Positions 1 through 6,282 of a stretch of DNA of 8,406 nt are shown one piece after another. The notes under the pieces are model-generated. The model did not search any database. It was not told where the DNA came from and saw only the letters and a list, made by a program, of their open reading frames with translations. How positions within the stretch are numbered: position 1 is the stretch's first letter; each line of letters begins with the position of its first letter. Position numbers and translations under genes: made by a program. Source of the DNA: Actinomycetota bacterium (GTDB lineage Bacteria; Actinomycetota; Thermoleophilia; UBA2241); NCBI GenBank assembly GCA_003132645.1, contig PKYM01000050.1, positions 2,596 through 11,001 of the forward strand. Reading direction: 5' to 3'.

Positions 1-56
1 CGATCGCGATCGGGCTTTTGGCGCCACGCGCCTCACGGGCCCATGCCTCCCTCGGC

Positions 57-92
57 TTGACAGGATCGTGCGTGACAAGGTAGTCACACCTC
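57..92 (+). promoter_or_regulatory. Candidate promoter and operator of the MFS gene
   Basis: A perfect -35 hexamer TTGACA lies at 57-62. After an 18-bp spacer comes a weak -10-like TAGTCA at 81-86, and the ATG at 93 sits 7 nt past it. That geometry would put the transcription start on the ATG itself (a leaderless mRNA), which would explain the poor Shine-Dalgarno match upstream of 93. An inverted repeat GTGAC-N6-GTCAC at 72-87 overlaps the presumed -10 and looks like a repressor operator. The -10 matches the consensus poorly, so this is tentative. To the left, positions 1-12 are the 12-bp palindrome CGATCGCGATCG; nothing else is clear in 13-56. Confidence 0.4.
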
Positions 93-1325
93 ATGAGTCT
101 GCAGCACGGCAGAGCGCTCGAAGAGCGCGGCATGAGCTCCGGCATGATCGCCGTCTTTGCGATCGCCACCGGACAGGCGGTGGCCAGCAACTACCTCGCG
201 CAACCCCTGCTGGAGACCATCAGGCGCGACCTGCACCTGACGACCGCCGTAGCCGGCCTGATCGTCACAGTCTCCCAGGTCGGCTACGCGCTCGGGCTGA
301 TCGCGCTCCTGCCGCTCGGCGACCTCCTCGAGCGGCGCCGGCTCATCACGGCCCTCGCAGCCGTCACGGCGCTGGGTCTGGCGGGCGCCGCTCTGGCGCC
401 GTCCATCGGCGTCTTCCTCGCTGCCGCCGCGCTCGTCGGTTTCACCTCAGTGATGGCGCAGCTGCTCGTGCCTTTTGCGGCCAGCCTCTCGCCCGAGGCG
501 GAGCGCGGACGGGTGGTCGGCATGGTCATGAGCGGTCTGCTCCTGGGTATCCTGCTCGCCCGGACCGCGTCGGGCTTCGTGGCTCAGCTCGCCGGCTGGC
601 GCGCGGTCTACTGGGTGGCCGCCACGCTGATGCTGGTGCAGATGATCGTGCTCCTGCGCACGCTGCCGACCTATCGCGAGCGCGTCGCGCTGAGCTACCC
701 GCGCCTGCTGGCGTCGGTGCTCGAGATCGCGCGCGCCGAGCCTGTGTTGCGCTGGAGAGCCGTGTACGGCGCGGTGTCGTTTGCCGGCTTCAGCGTGCTG
801 TGGACGACGCTCGCCTTTCTGCTGTCCGGCCGGCCCTACGGGTACGGCGCGGGGACGATCGGACTGTTCGGACTGGTGGGAGCGGCGGGCGCGGCGACGG
901 CGACGCTGGCCGGCCGCTTCTCTGACAGGGGCTGGAAGAACCCCTTGACCGGCCTCGCCTCGCTGCTGCTCCTGGTCGCCTACCTGTTCATCTGGCGCGG
1001 GGCCACGTCGCTCGCGGCTCTCCTGGTCGGGATCGTCGTGCTCGACATCGGCGCCCAGGCGCTGCACATCACAAACCAGAGCGAGATCTACCGGCTGAGG
1101 CCCGAGGCACGCAGCCGCATCAACGCCTTCTACATGATGGCCTGTTTCATCGGCGCGGCCGCCGGCTCCTCAACGGCCGCCTTCGCCTACGCGGCGGCCG
1201 GCTGGCGCGGGGTCAGCCTGCTCGGCGCGGGCTACGGGCTGGCCTCGTGCGTCTGGTGGGCGCTCGACCTCGCGATGGCGCGCCGACCCCGTTCCTCGAG
1301 TGCGGCGGCGACGTCCCGCGAGTGA
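93..1325 (+). CDS. MFS transporter, 12-helix drug-efflux-like family
   Basis: This 410-residue protein is an inner-membrane major facilitator, probably a proton-coupled exporter; the substrate cannot be told. About twelve hydrophobic segments run from residue 17 to 395, and a charged loop near 192-222 separates the halves. The first helix continues into SNYLAQPLLETI (32-43), typical of the YnfM/arabinose-efflux-like branch. Motif A (GDLLERRRLI) is at 76-85 between helices 2 and 3, a degenerate second copy (GRFSDRG) is at 274-280, and an antiporter-like glycine-rich helix (GLLLGILLAR) is at 148-157. Length is normal and the frame is intact. The start is uncertain: ATG 93 fits a leaderless transcript, while ATG 132 (Met14) has GAAGAG upstream and lies closer to helix 1. 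The gene is convergent with the dehydrogenase gene and has no evident link to the ABC operon. Confidence 0.9.
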   Translation: MSLQHGRALEERGMSSGMIAVFAIATGQAVASNYLAQPLLETIRRDLHLTTAVAGLIVTVSQVGYALGLIALLPLGDLLERRRLITALAAVTALGLAGAALAPSIGVFLAAAALVGFTSVMAQLLVPFAASLSPEAERGRVVGMVMSGLLLGILLARTASGFVAQLAGWRAVYWVAATLMLVQMIVLLRTLPTYRERVALSYPRLLASVLEIARAEPVLRWRAVYGAVSFAGFSVLWTTLAFLLSGRPYGYGAGTIGLFGLVGAAGAATATLAGRFSDRGWKNPLTGLASLLLLVAYLFIWRGATSLAALLVGIVVLDIGAQALHITNQSEIYRLRPEARSRINAFYMMACFIGAAAGSSTAAFAYAAAGWRGVSLLGAGYGLASCVWWALDLAMARRPRSSSAAATSRE

Positions 1326-1331
1326 CTGGAG

Positions 1332-1353
1332 GCCCGCTGCTTCCGCGGCTGGC
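1332..1353 (+). terminator. Imperfect hairpin between the convergent genes
   Basis: The arms at 1332-1340 and 1345-1353 flank a TTCC loop. In plus-strand RNA they give seven Watson-Crick pairs, one G-U pair and one C-U mismatch. On the minus strand the wobble becomes a mismatch, so the hairpin serves the MFS transcript better. No U-tract follows. It fills nearly all of the 29-bp gap between the stop codons at 1325 and 1355, so a role in ending transcription is plausible but weakly supported. Confidence 0.25.
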
Positions 1354-1354
1354 T

Positions 1355-2641
1355 TCAGTCGGCTCCCGCCTGGTGGCCGTACTTGTCAAGGCGGGCGTAC
1401 GCCGTCTTGCCGTGCCCGAACATGTGCTCGGCGTCGGACAGCCGGCCGGCGTGCGGCGCGATCAGCAGCGCACCCTCGCGCGTGCAGCGCTGGAAGGTCA
1501 CGGTCTTCAGGAACTTGCCCACGCACAGACCGCCGGTGTAGCGGGCGGCCCTCTCGGTCGGCAGGGTGTGGTTGGTCCCGATGGCCTTGTCGGAGAAGGC
1601 GATCGTCGCCTCCTCGCCGATGCACAGGGTGCCGTAGTTGCGCAGCTTCTCGAAAAACCAGGCGGGCTCGCTCGTCTGCACCTCGAGGTGCTCGGGTGCG
1701 TACTCGTCGGCCACGGCAACGGCCTCGGCCCGGCTGCCGACCACGACCACCTCACCGAAGTCGCGCCAGGAGATCTCGGCGATCTCGCGCGTGGACAGCT
1801 CGGCGAGTTGGCGGTCGATCTCGGCGAGCACGGCCAAGGCCATGTCGCGCGACAGGCTCACGAGCCACGCCGGCGAGGTGGGGCCGTGCTCGGCCTGACC
1901 GAGGAGGTCGGCCGCCACGATGCGTGGGTCGGAGGTGTCGTCGGCGATGATCAGCATCTCGGTCGGCCCAGCCAGCAGGTCGATGCCGACGTCGCCGAAG
2001 AGCTGGCGTTTCGCTTCGGCCACGTACATGTTGCCGGGTCCCGCGATGAAATCGACAGGCTCGTGGTCCTCGGCGCCGCACGCCATGAGCGCGAGCGCCT
2101 GAACACCGCCGACGCACCAGATCTCGTCGGCCCCGGCGAGCGCCATCGACCAGAGCATCTCGGGGAACACGCCCTTGGCCTGGTAGGGCGGCGCGCAGGC
2201 CACGACCCGCTCGACACCGGCGACCTTTGCCGTGAGGATGCTCATCTGCGCCGACATGAGCATCGGGTACTTGCCCCCCGGCACATAGGCGCCGGCGCTG
2301 GTCACCGGAATCTGCTTCTGCCCGAGGAACACACCCGGCTGCGTCTCGACCTCGAAGTCGACCAGGCTGTCGCGCTGACGCTGAGCGAAGCTCTTGATCT
2401 GGGCATGGGCGAAGTCCAGCGACGAAAGGACGTCGGGCGCGATCGACGCCCTGACCCGTTCGATCTCGTCGGGTCCGACCTTGAACGACGAGGGATCCCA
2501 GCGATCGAACGTGCGCGAGTACTCACGAACGGCGTCGAGACCTCGAGCGCGCACATCGGCGATGATGCGGGCTACGGTCTCGCGGACCTGGGCCACGTCG
2601 GCGGGGGCTTTCGGCGGAGCCTTCTTGAGGTACTCGGGCAT
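1355..2641 (-). CDS. Histidinol dehydrogenase-family enzyme, HpsN-like (catabolic) type
   Basis: This 428-residue protein is a zinc- and NAD-dependent four-electron alcohol dehydrogenase of the HisD fold (alcohol to aldehyde to acid), presumably cytoplasmic. The expected HisD zinc ligands are present by motif: Gln249 and His252 in GQAEH, Asp351 in SDKAIGTNH, and His410 in MFGHGK. The catalytic Glu317-His318 pair is in APEHLE, and the glycine-rich AGAYVPGGKYP is at 116-126. The stretches SDKAIGTNHTLPT (350-362) and AARYTGGLCVGKFLKTVTFQ (365-384) resemble sulfopropanediol 3-dehydrogenase (HpsN) relatives rather than biosynthetic HisD, which usually reads GDYASG-NHVLPT. No other his gene is nearby, and the gene follows a LIV-type transporter on the same strand. 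GAAGGG lies 8 nt before the ATG. The likely role is oxidation of the imported hydroxylated substrate. The family assignment is firm; the substrate is inference, and DHPS is only one candidate. Confidence 0.88.
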   Translation of the reverse strand: MPEYLKKAPPKAPADVAQVRETVARIIADVRARGLDAVREYSRTFDRWDPSSFKVGPDEIERVRASIAPDVLSSLDFAHAQIKSFAQRQRDSLVDFEVETQPGVFLGQKQIPVTSAGAYVPGGKYPMLMSAQMSILTAKVAGVERVVACAPPYQAKGVFPEMLWSMALAGADEIWCVGGVQALALMACGAEDHEPVDFIAGPGNMYVAEAKRQLFGDVGIDLLAGPTEMLIIADDTSDPRIVAADLLGQAEHGPTSPAWLVSLSRDMALAVLAEIDRQLAELSTREIAEISWRDFGEVVVVGSRAEAVAVADEYAPEHLEVQTSEPAWFFEKLRNYGTLCIGEEATIAFSDKAIGTNHTLPTERAARYTGGLCVGKFLKTVTFQRCTREGALLIAPHAGRLSDAEHMFGHGKTAYARLDKYGHQAGAD

Positions 2642-2772
2642 AGCTGGGACCCTTCGTGGCTTTGCGTTGCGCCGGGGCGAGTCAGGCTGTCCCGCTCCCG
2701 GAAGGTTTCGAGGCGTGCGCCACCGGCCGGGCCGTCGTCGCTCGTGCCGGACCGTTCGCGGCGCGACGATGA

Positions 2773-2802
2773 CGGCGCCGGTCAGGCCGCGCCGGTCAGG
2801 CT
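2773..2802 (-). repeat. 14-bp tandem duplication forming a post-stop hairpin
   Basis: Two adjacent 14-bp copies of GCGCCGGTCAGGCY lie at 2775-2788 and 2789-2802, identical except for the last base; the second copy carries the livM stop codon. In the minus-strand transcript, CGGCGC (2794-2789) can pair with GCGCCG (2778-2773) around a 10-nt loop just after that stop. There is no U-tract. The rest of the 154-bp gap to the dehydrogenase start (2642-2772) shows no convincing promoter or ORF. The hairpin could mark an mRNA processing or attenuation point between the transporter genes and the enzyme gene. Confidence 0.4.
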
Positions 2803-3914
2803 GGCTTGGCCGTGGGGCCGGGTTCCTTGGCGACGGCAGCCGCCTGTCCCGGCGGCGCGGACGGCTCCGACATGACCAGGCCGCGTCGCACCGGGAACAG
2901 GTGAAGATCCCAGCGTGCCACGACCAGGCCCCACAGGCCGCGTGGCACCTTGGTCGCCATGATCACCGCGAGCAGGCCGAGAAGCAGAAAGTACGTGGAG
3001 CCGTACTGGCTCAGCGTCTGCTGCAGGACGAAGTACAGGACCGCCCCGAGGATGGGGCCTTCGATTGAGCCCAGACCACCGATCACGACGATGAAGATGG
3101 CGAACGCGGTCCAGTTGACGCTGAACGACGCCGCCGGCTGGATGCGCAGCAGATTGAGCGCCACGACGGCCCCCATGGCGCTGCAACCAAAAGCAGCGAC
3201 CACGTACACGATGAGCTTCGAGCGAAAGACATTCACGCCTGAGCTTTGCGCGGCCAGGTCGTTGTCGCGGATGGCGGTGAGCGCGAGGCCGACTTTCGAC
3301 CGCAGCAGGAGGTAGACGATGAGGATCGAGCCGACCGCGACTCCAAGGCCGACCCAGTAGGTGCCGTAGATGCGCGTATCGATGGGCAGAAGGGCCGCCG
3401 AGACGATGGTCTTGCCGGAGCCGCCGCCTGTGGCCTGGATGTTCGAGACGGTAATGCGGATGACTTCGGCAAACACCCAGGTGCCGATCGCGAAATAGCC
3501 GCCACGCAGACGGAACAGAAGCGGGGCGATCGGCAGCGCGATGATGGCCGCCAGCGCCCCGGCCGCCGCGACCGCGATGAACGGATGAAGGTGGAACTCG
3601 TCGGCGAACAGCCAGACGCCGTAGGCGCCGATGCCGATGTATGCCTGCTGGCCGACGGAGATAAGCCCCGCGAAGCCGGCGAGCAGGTTCCACATCTGGG
3701 CGAGCGCGATCAGTCCGAAGAGCGTGATCAGGGTGCGCGTCGTGCCTACCTGAGCCCAAAAGGGCACCGAGACAAGGCTCACCACGATGATGAGCGACAC
3801 GACGAGCACATACAGGTGCATGCGCGTGGAACGCGCCACGCGGAACCCCGGGATGGCCGCCCGCGCGTCCGGCTCCGCCTGACCGCCGGCACTGAGACTG
3901 CCGTCGGTGCTCAT
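2796..3914 (-). CDS. livM: Branched-chain amino acid-type ABC transporter permease (LivM)
   Basis: This 372-residue protein is the second transmembrane subunit of the HAAT-type importer. It has a hydrophilic N-terminus (1-32) and about ten hydrophobic segments between residues 33 and 325. Family hallmarks are the block NLLAGFAGLISVGQQAYIGI (76-95), the cytoplasmic coupling loop around SKVGLALTAIRDNDLAAQSSG (within 205-226), which contacts the ATPases, and GGLGSIEGPILGA (279-291). After VPRGLWGL (323-330) comes a polar Pro/Ala-rich tail to 372, with no fused ATPase domain. The start ATG at 3914 overlaps the livH stop (ATGA), which indicates translational coupling; a GGTGA-like Shine-Dalgarno sequence sits inside the end of livH. 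The same frame stays open further upstream inside livH, but the overlap and the family's start choose 3914. Confidence 0.93.
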   Translation of the reverse strand: MSTDGSLSAGGQAEPDARAAIPGFRVARSTRMHLYVLVVSLIIVVSLVSVPFWAQVGTTRTLITLFGLIALAQMWNLLAGFAGLISVGQQAYIGIGAYGVWLFADEFHLHPFIAVAAAGALAAIIALPIAPLLFRLRGGYFAIGTWVFAEVIRITVSNIQATGGGSGKTIVSAALLPIDTRIYGTYWVGLGVAVGSILIVYLLLRSKVGLALTAIRDNDLAAQSSGVNVFRSKLIVYVVAAFGCSAMGAVVALNLLRIQPAASFSVNWTAFAIFIVVIGGLGSIEGPILGAVLYFVLQQTLSQYGSTYFLLLGLLAVIMATKVPRGLWGLVVARWDLHLFPVRRGLVMSEPSAPPGQAAAVAKEPGPTAKPA

Positions 3915-4783
3915 GCCGTCACCGTGCGGGCAAAGAAGCCGCGCGGCCTGAGCGCGAGGATGACGAGGAACACCACGTCGCCGCAGAGGATGGCCCAGCC
4001 GCTGCCGAAAGCCTGAGCGCCCAGGGTCTGGGCGAGGCCGAGGATGACGCCGCCGACGAGCGTGCCCCAGATGGACCCGATGCCGCCGATGATGACGGCC
4101 TCGAAGGCGAAGATCAGGTTGAACGACCCGGACGTGGGGTCGAACGTAGTGCGAATGGCGAGTGCGATACCGGCGACGGCCACGATGGCCAGAGAGACGG
4201 CCATCGCGAGGCTGTAGATGTGGCGGTTGTTCATGCCCATCAGCTCGGCCGCCTCGCGGTCGTCCGAAGTGGCCCGAAACGCGCGACCCATCTTGGTCCG
4301 GTTCAGGAACAGCTGCAGTCCAGCGATGATGGCGACGGCCACGATGAACACGAGCAGGGGATACCAGCCGATGGCAAGCTGATGGCCAAGGTGGATGCTG
4401 GCGGTCGTGATGCGGCCGCCTTCGAGCCCCTGCTCGTCGGCCGAGAAGGCGAGCAGCAGCGTGTTCTGGATGATGATGGCCAGACCGAAGGTAACGACGA
4501 TGGGCCGGGTGTCGTCGGTGCCCAGCGTGAAGTTCAGCAGACCGCGCTGCAACACATAGCCGGCGCAGAACATGACGACGATCGTCAGCAAGGCGGCCCA
4601 CGTGAGGCCGAGATGCGCGTGCGTGATCAGGCCCAGCGTGACGAACGCGGCGAGGATCCCGAGGTCGCCGTGCGCCAGGTTGACCAGACGCATGACCCCG
4701 AAGACCAGGGCGAGACCGACGGCAAAGAGAGCGTACAGCCCGCCCAGAAGAATCCCTTGCACGGCAACGTTGACCCAGTTCAT
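3911..4783 (-). CDS. livH: Branched-chain amino acid-type ABC transporter permease (LivH)
   Basis: This 290-residue protein is the first transmembrane subunit, with the family's normal length. It starts directly with a membrane helix and keeps GLALVFGVMRLVNLAHGD (23-40), the most conserved N-terminal LivH block. The ATPase-coupling loop GRAFRATSDDREAAELMGMN is at 166-185, and GGIGSIWGTLVGG (233-245) forms the conserved late loop. About eight hydrophobic segments are visible. It should pair with LivM to form the translocation channel fed by the lipoprotein encoded at 7689-6283. The ATG is 4 nt after the livF stop with only a weak Shine-Dalgarno sequence, so translation is probably coupled to livF. 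Frame and length are intact. Confidence 0.94.
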   Translation of the reverse strand: MNWVNVAVQGILLGGLYALFAVGLALVFGVMRLVNLAHGDLGILAAFVTLGLITHAHLGLTWAALLTIVVMFCAGYVLQRGLLNFTLGTDDTRPIVVTFGLAIIIQNTLLLAFSADEQGLEGGRITTASIHLGHQLAIGWYPLLVFIVAVAIIAGLQLFLNRTKMGRAFRATSDDREAAELMGMNNRHIYSLAMAVSLAIVAVAGIALAIRTTFDPTSGSFNLIFAFEAVIIGGIGSIWGTLVGGVILGLAQTLGAQAFGSGWAILCGDVVFLVILALRPRGFFARTVTA

Positions 4784-4787
4784 ACCG

Positions 4788-5486
4788 TCACATCCCGAAG
4801 TAGGCAGCGGTGATGTCGTCGGACTTCAGCTCTGCGGGTGCCCCCTCGAGCGAGATCCGACCCTCCAAAAAGCAGGCTACATGGTCGGAGACCGTGAGGA
4901 CGTGCTGCACGTCCTGTTCGACCACCAGGATGGTGGTGCCGCGCGAAGGCAGCTCGACCATGGCTTCGTAAATGCGCTTGATGATCACGGGCGCCAGGCC
5001 CAGAGAGACCTCGTCGAGCAGCACCAGACGCGGGTTGGACATGAGGGCTCGGCCAATGGCGAGGGCCTGCTGCTCGCCTCCGGACAGGCTCCCGGCCTGG
5101 CGCTTGGCCAGCGGTTTGAGTAAGGCAAAAAGTTCGTAGACGGACTCGAGGTTCCAGTCGCCCTTGCGCCCTCCGTAACCGCCGACCTGCAGGTTTTCAT
5201 TGACGGAGAGGCTGGGAAAGACCCGGCGGCCCTCGGGGACCATCGATATGCCCATGGCCACGCGCTTGTGGGCACTGATGTGGTCGACCGGCTCTCCCTC
5301 GAACAGGATCTGGCCGGACCGCGGCCGCGAGAGACCGGCGATCGTTCTGAGCATCGTCGACTTGCCGGCCCCGTTGGCGCCGATGACGGCAAAGGTCTGG
5401 CCCTCTTCGATCGTGAACGAGATCGAGAAAAGCGCCTGAAAGTCGCCGTAGAAGACGTCGACGTCGCGCACTTCGAGGATGCTCAT
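4788..5486 (-). CDS. livF: Branched-chain amino acid-type ABC transporter ATPase (LivF)
   Basis: This 232-residue protein is the LivF-type nucleotide-binding subunit on the cytoplasmic face. The Walker A motif GANGAGKS is at 36-43, the family block MVPEGRRVFPSLSV is at 82-95, the signature LSGGEQQ is at 134-140, and Walker B LVLLDE is at 154-159 followed by SLGLAP. The switch position reads VVEQ (Gln191) instead of His, as is usual for LivF. The ATG at 5486 overlaps the livG stop as ATGA and is preceded by a G-rich Shine-Dalgarno sequence. The frame is open far upstream inside livG, but MSILEVRDVDVFYG is the classic LivF N-terminus. It should form a heterodimer with the LivG-type ATPase. Confidence 0.95.
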   Translation of the reverse strand: MSILEVRDVDVFYGDFQALFSISFTIEEGQTFAVIGANGAGKSTMLRTIAGLSRPRSGQILFEGEPVDHISAHKRVAMGISMVPEGRRVFPSLSVNENLQVGGYGGRKGDWNLESVYELFALLKPLAKRQAGSLSGGEQQALAIGRALMSNPRLVLLDEVSLGLAPVIIKRIYEAMVELPSRGTTILVVEQDVQHVLTVSDHVACFLEGRISLEGAPAELKSDDITAAYFGM

Positions 5487-6229
5487 ATCGGCGTCCCCCC
5501 CATGTAGCAGGCCTGCACCTCGTCGCTGCACATGACCTCGGACGGGTCGCCGTCGATGAGCTTGCGGCCGAAGCTGATGGCGTAGATGCGGTCTACCGTG
5601 GCCAGCAGGGCGTGCACGATGTGCTCGATCCAGATGATCGAGTAGCCCTCGGCGTGCAGCTCGCGGATGGTCAGGATGAGCTCTTCGACCTCGACCTCGG
5701 TGAGCCCGCCGGCGATCTCGTCGAGCAGGAGCACCGACGGATCGCCGGCGAGCGCGCGGGCGAGCTCGAGACGCTTTCTGTTGAGCAGCGTGAGCTTGCC
5801 GGCCTGTTTGTTGGCCAGGCCGGTCAGCCGCGTGAGCTCGAGCGTCTCTACGCAGCGCTGGTAGCTTGCCCGTTCGCCCGCGCCGCGGGCGTAGGTCGCA
5901 CAAACGAGCACGTTCTCAAAGACGCTCATATCGGCGAACGGCTTGGGGATCTGGAACGTCCGCCCGATGCCCTGGCGGCAGCGGTTCTGCCGTGACAGAT
6001 GGGTGATGTCTCTGTCTTTGAACACGACCCGCCCCTCGTCGGGCCGATGGACGCCGCTGATCAGATTGAACAGGGTCGTCTTACCGGCGCCGTTCGGCCC
6101 GACGATGCCCAGCGCTTCGCCTTCGTGGAGCTGCAAGGTGAGGTCGTCGATGACCTGCACGCCACCGAACGATTTCTTGAGCCCCTCGGTTTCGAGGACG
6201 ACTGTCGATCGCTTGGTGTCCGCTGTCAC
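5483..6229 (-). CDS. livG: Branched-chain amino acid-type ABC transporter ATPase (LivG)
   Basis: This 248-residue protein is the LivG-type ATPase. The Walker A motif GPNGAGKT is at 44-51, the Q-loop glutamine is in GRTFQIPKPF (Gln93), Walker B VLLLDE is at 166-171, and the switch histidine is in IEHIVHAL (His203). The signature position reads LTLLNRKRLELARAL (146-160) rather than LSGGQ. LivG relatives also depart from the consensus here, but LTLLNRK is a marked departure. Walker B is followed by IAGGLTEVE where many relatives have PAAGL. The start is GTG at 6229, chosen because AAGGAG lies 6 nt upstream. The gene begins 53 nt after the binding-protein stop and ends in a 4-nt overlap with livF. 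Confidence 0.94.
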   Translation of the reverse strand: MTADTKRSTVVLETEGLKKSFGGVQVIDDLTLQLHEGEALGIVGPNGAGKTTLFNLISGVHRPDEGRVVFKDRDITHLSRQNRCRQGIGRTFQIPKPFADMSVFENVLVCATYARGAGERASYQRCVETLELTRLTGLANKQAGKLTLLNRKRLELARALAGDPSVLLLDEIAGGLTEVEVEELILTIRELHAEGYSIIWIEHIVHALLATVDRIYAISFGRKLIDGDPSEVMCSDEVQACYMGGTPI

Positions 6230-6282
6230 AGGAGACTCCTTGGCCGCGCTGTCTGGGACGGATCGGTCACGCTACCTTCTGG

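Noticed and set aside
1..36. Start of a divergent minus-strand gene (GTG at 36 with GGAGG upstream, open to the window edge)
   Set aside because: Only 12 codons are visible and they match no family. A divergent regulator is possible but cannot be supported.
1355..2641. Biosynthetic histidinol dehydrogenase (hisD) as the function
   Set aside because: No his genes are nearby, the enzyme follows a transporter, and the DKAIGTNHTLPT and YTGGL-CVGKFLKT blocks look like the HpsN-type branch. A tree would settle it.
1247..2875. A 542-codon open frame on the plus strand opposite the dehydrogenase
   Set aside because: It lies antisense to a gene with a full set of catalytic residues, resembles no family, and is what GC-rich codon bias produces on the opposite strand.
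2796..4601. A single 601-residue minus-strand protein extending livM upstream into livH
   Set aside because: The first part is out-of-frame livH. The ATGA overlap at 3914-3911 and the family's N-terminus place the livM start at 3914.
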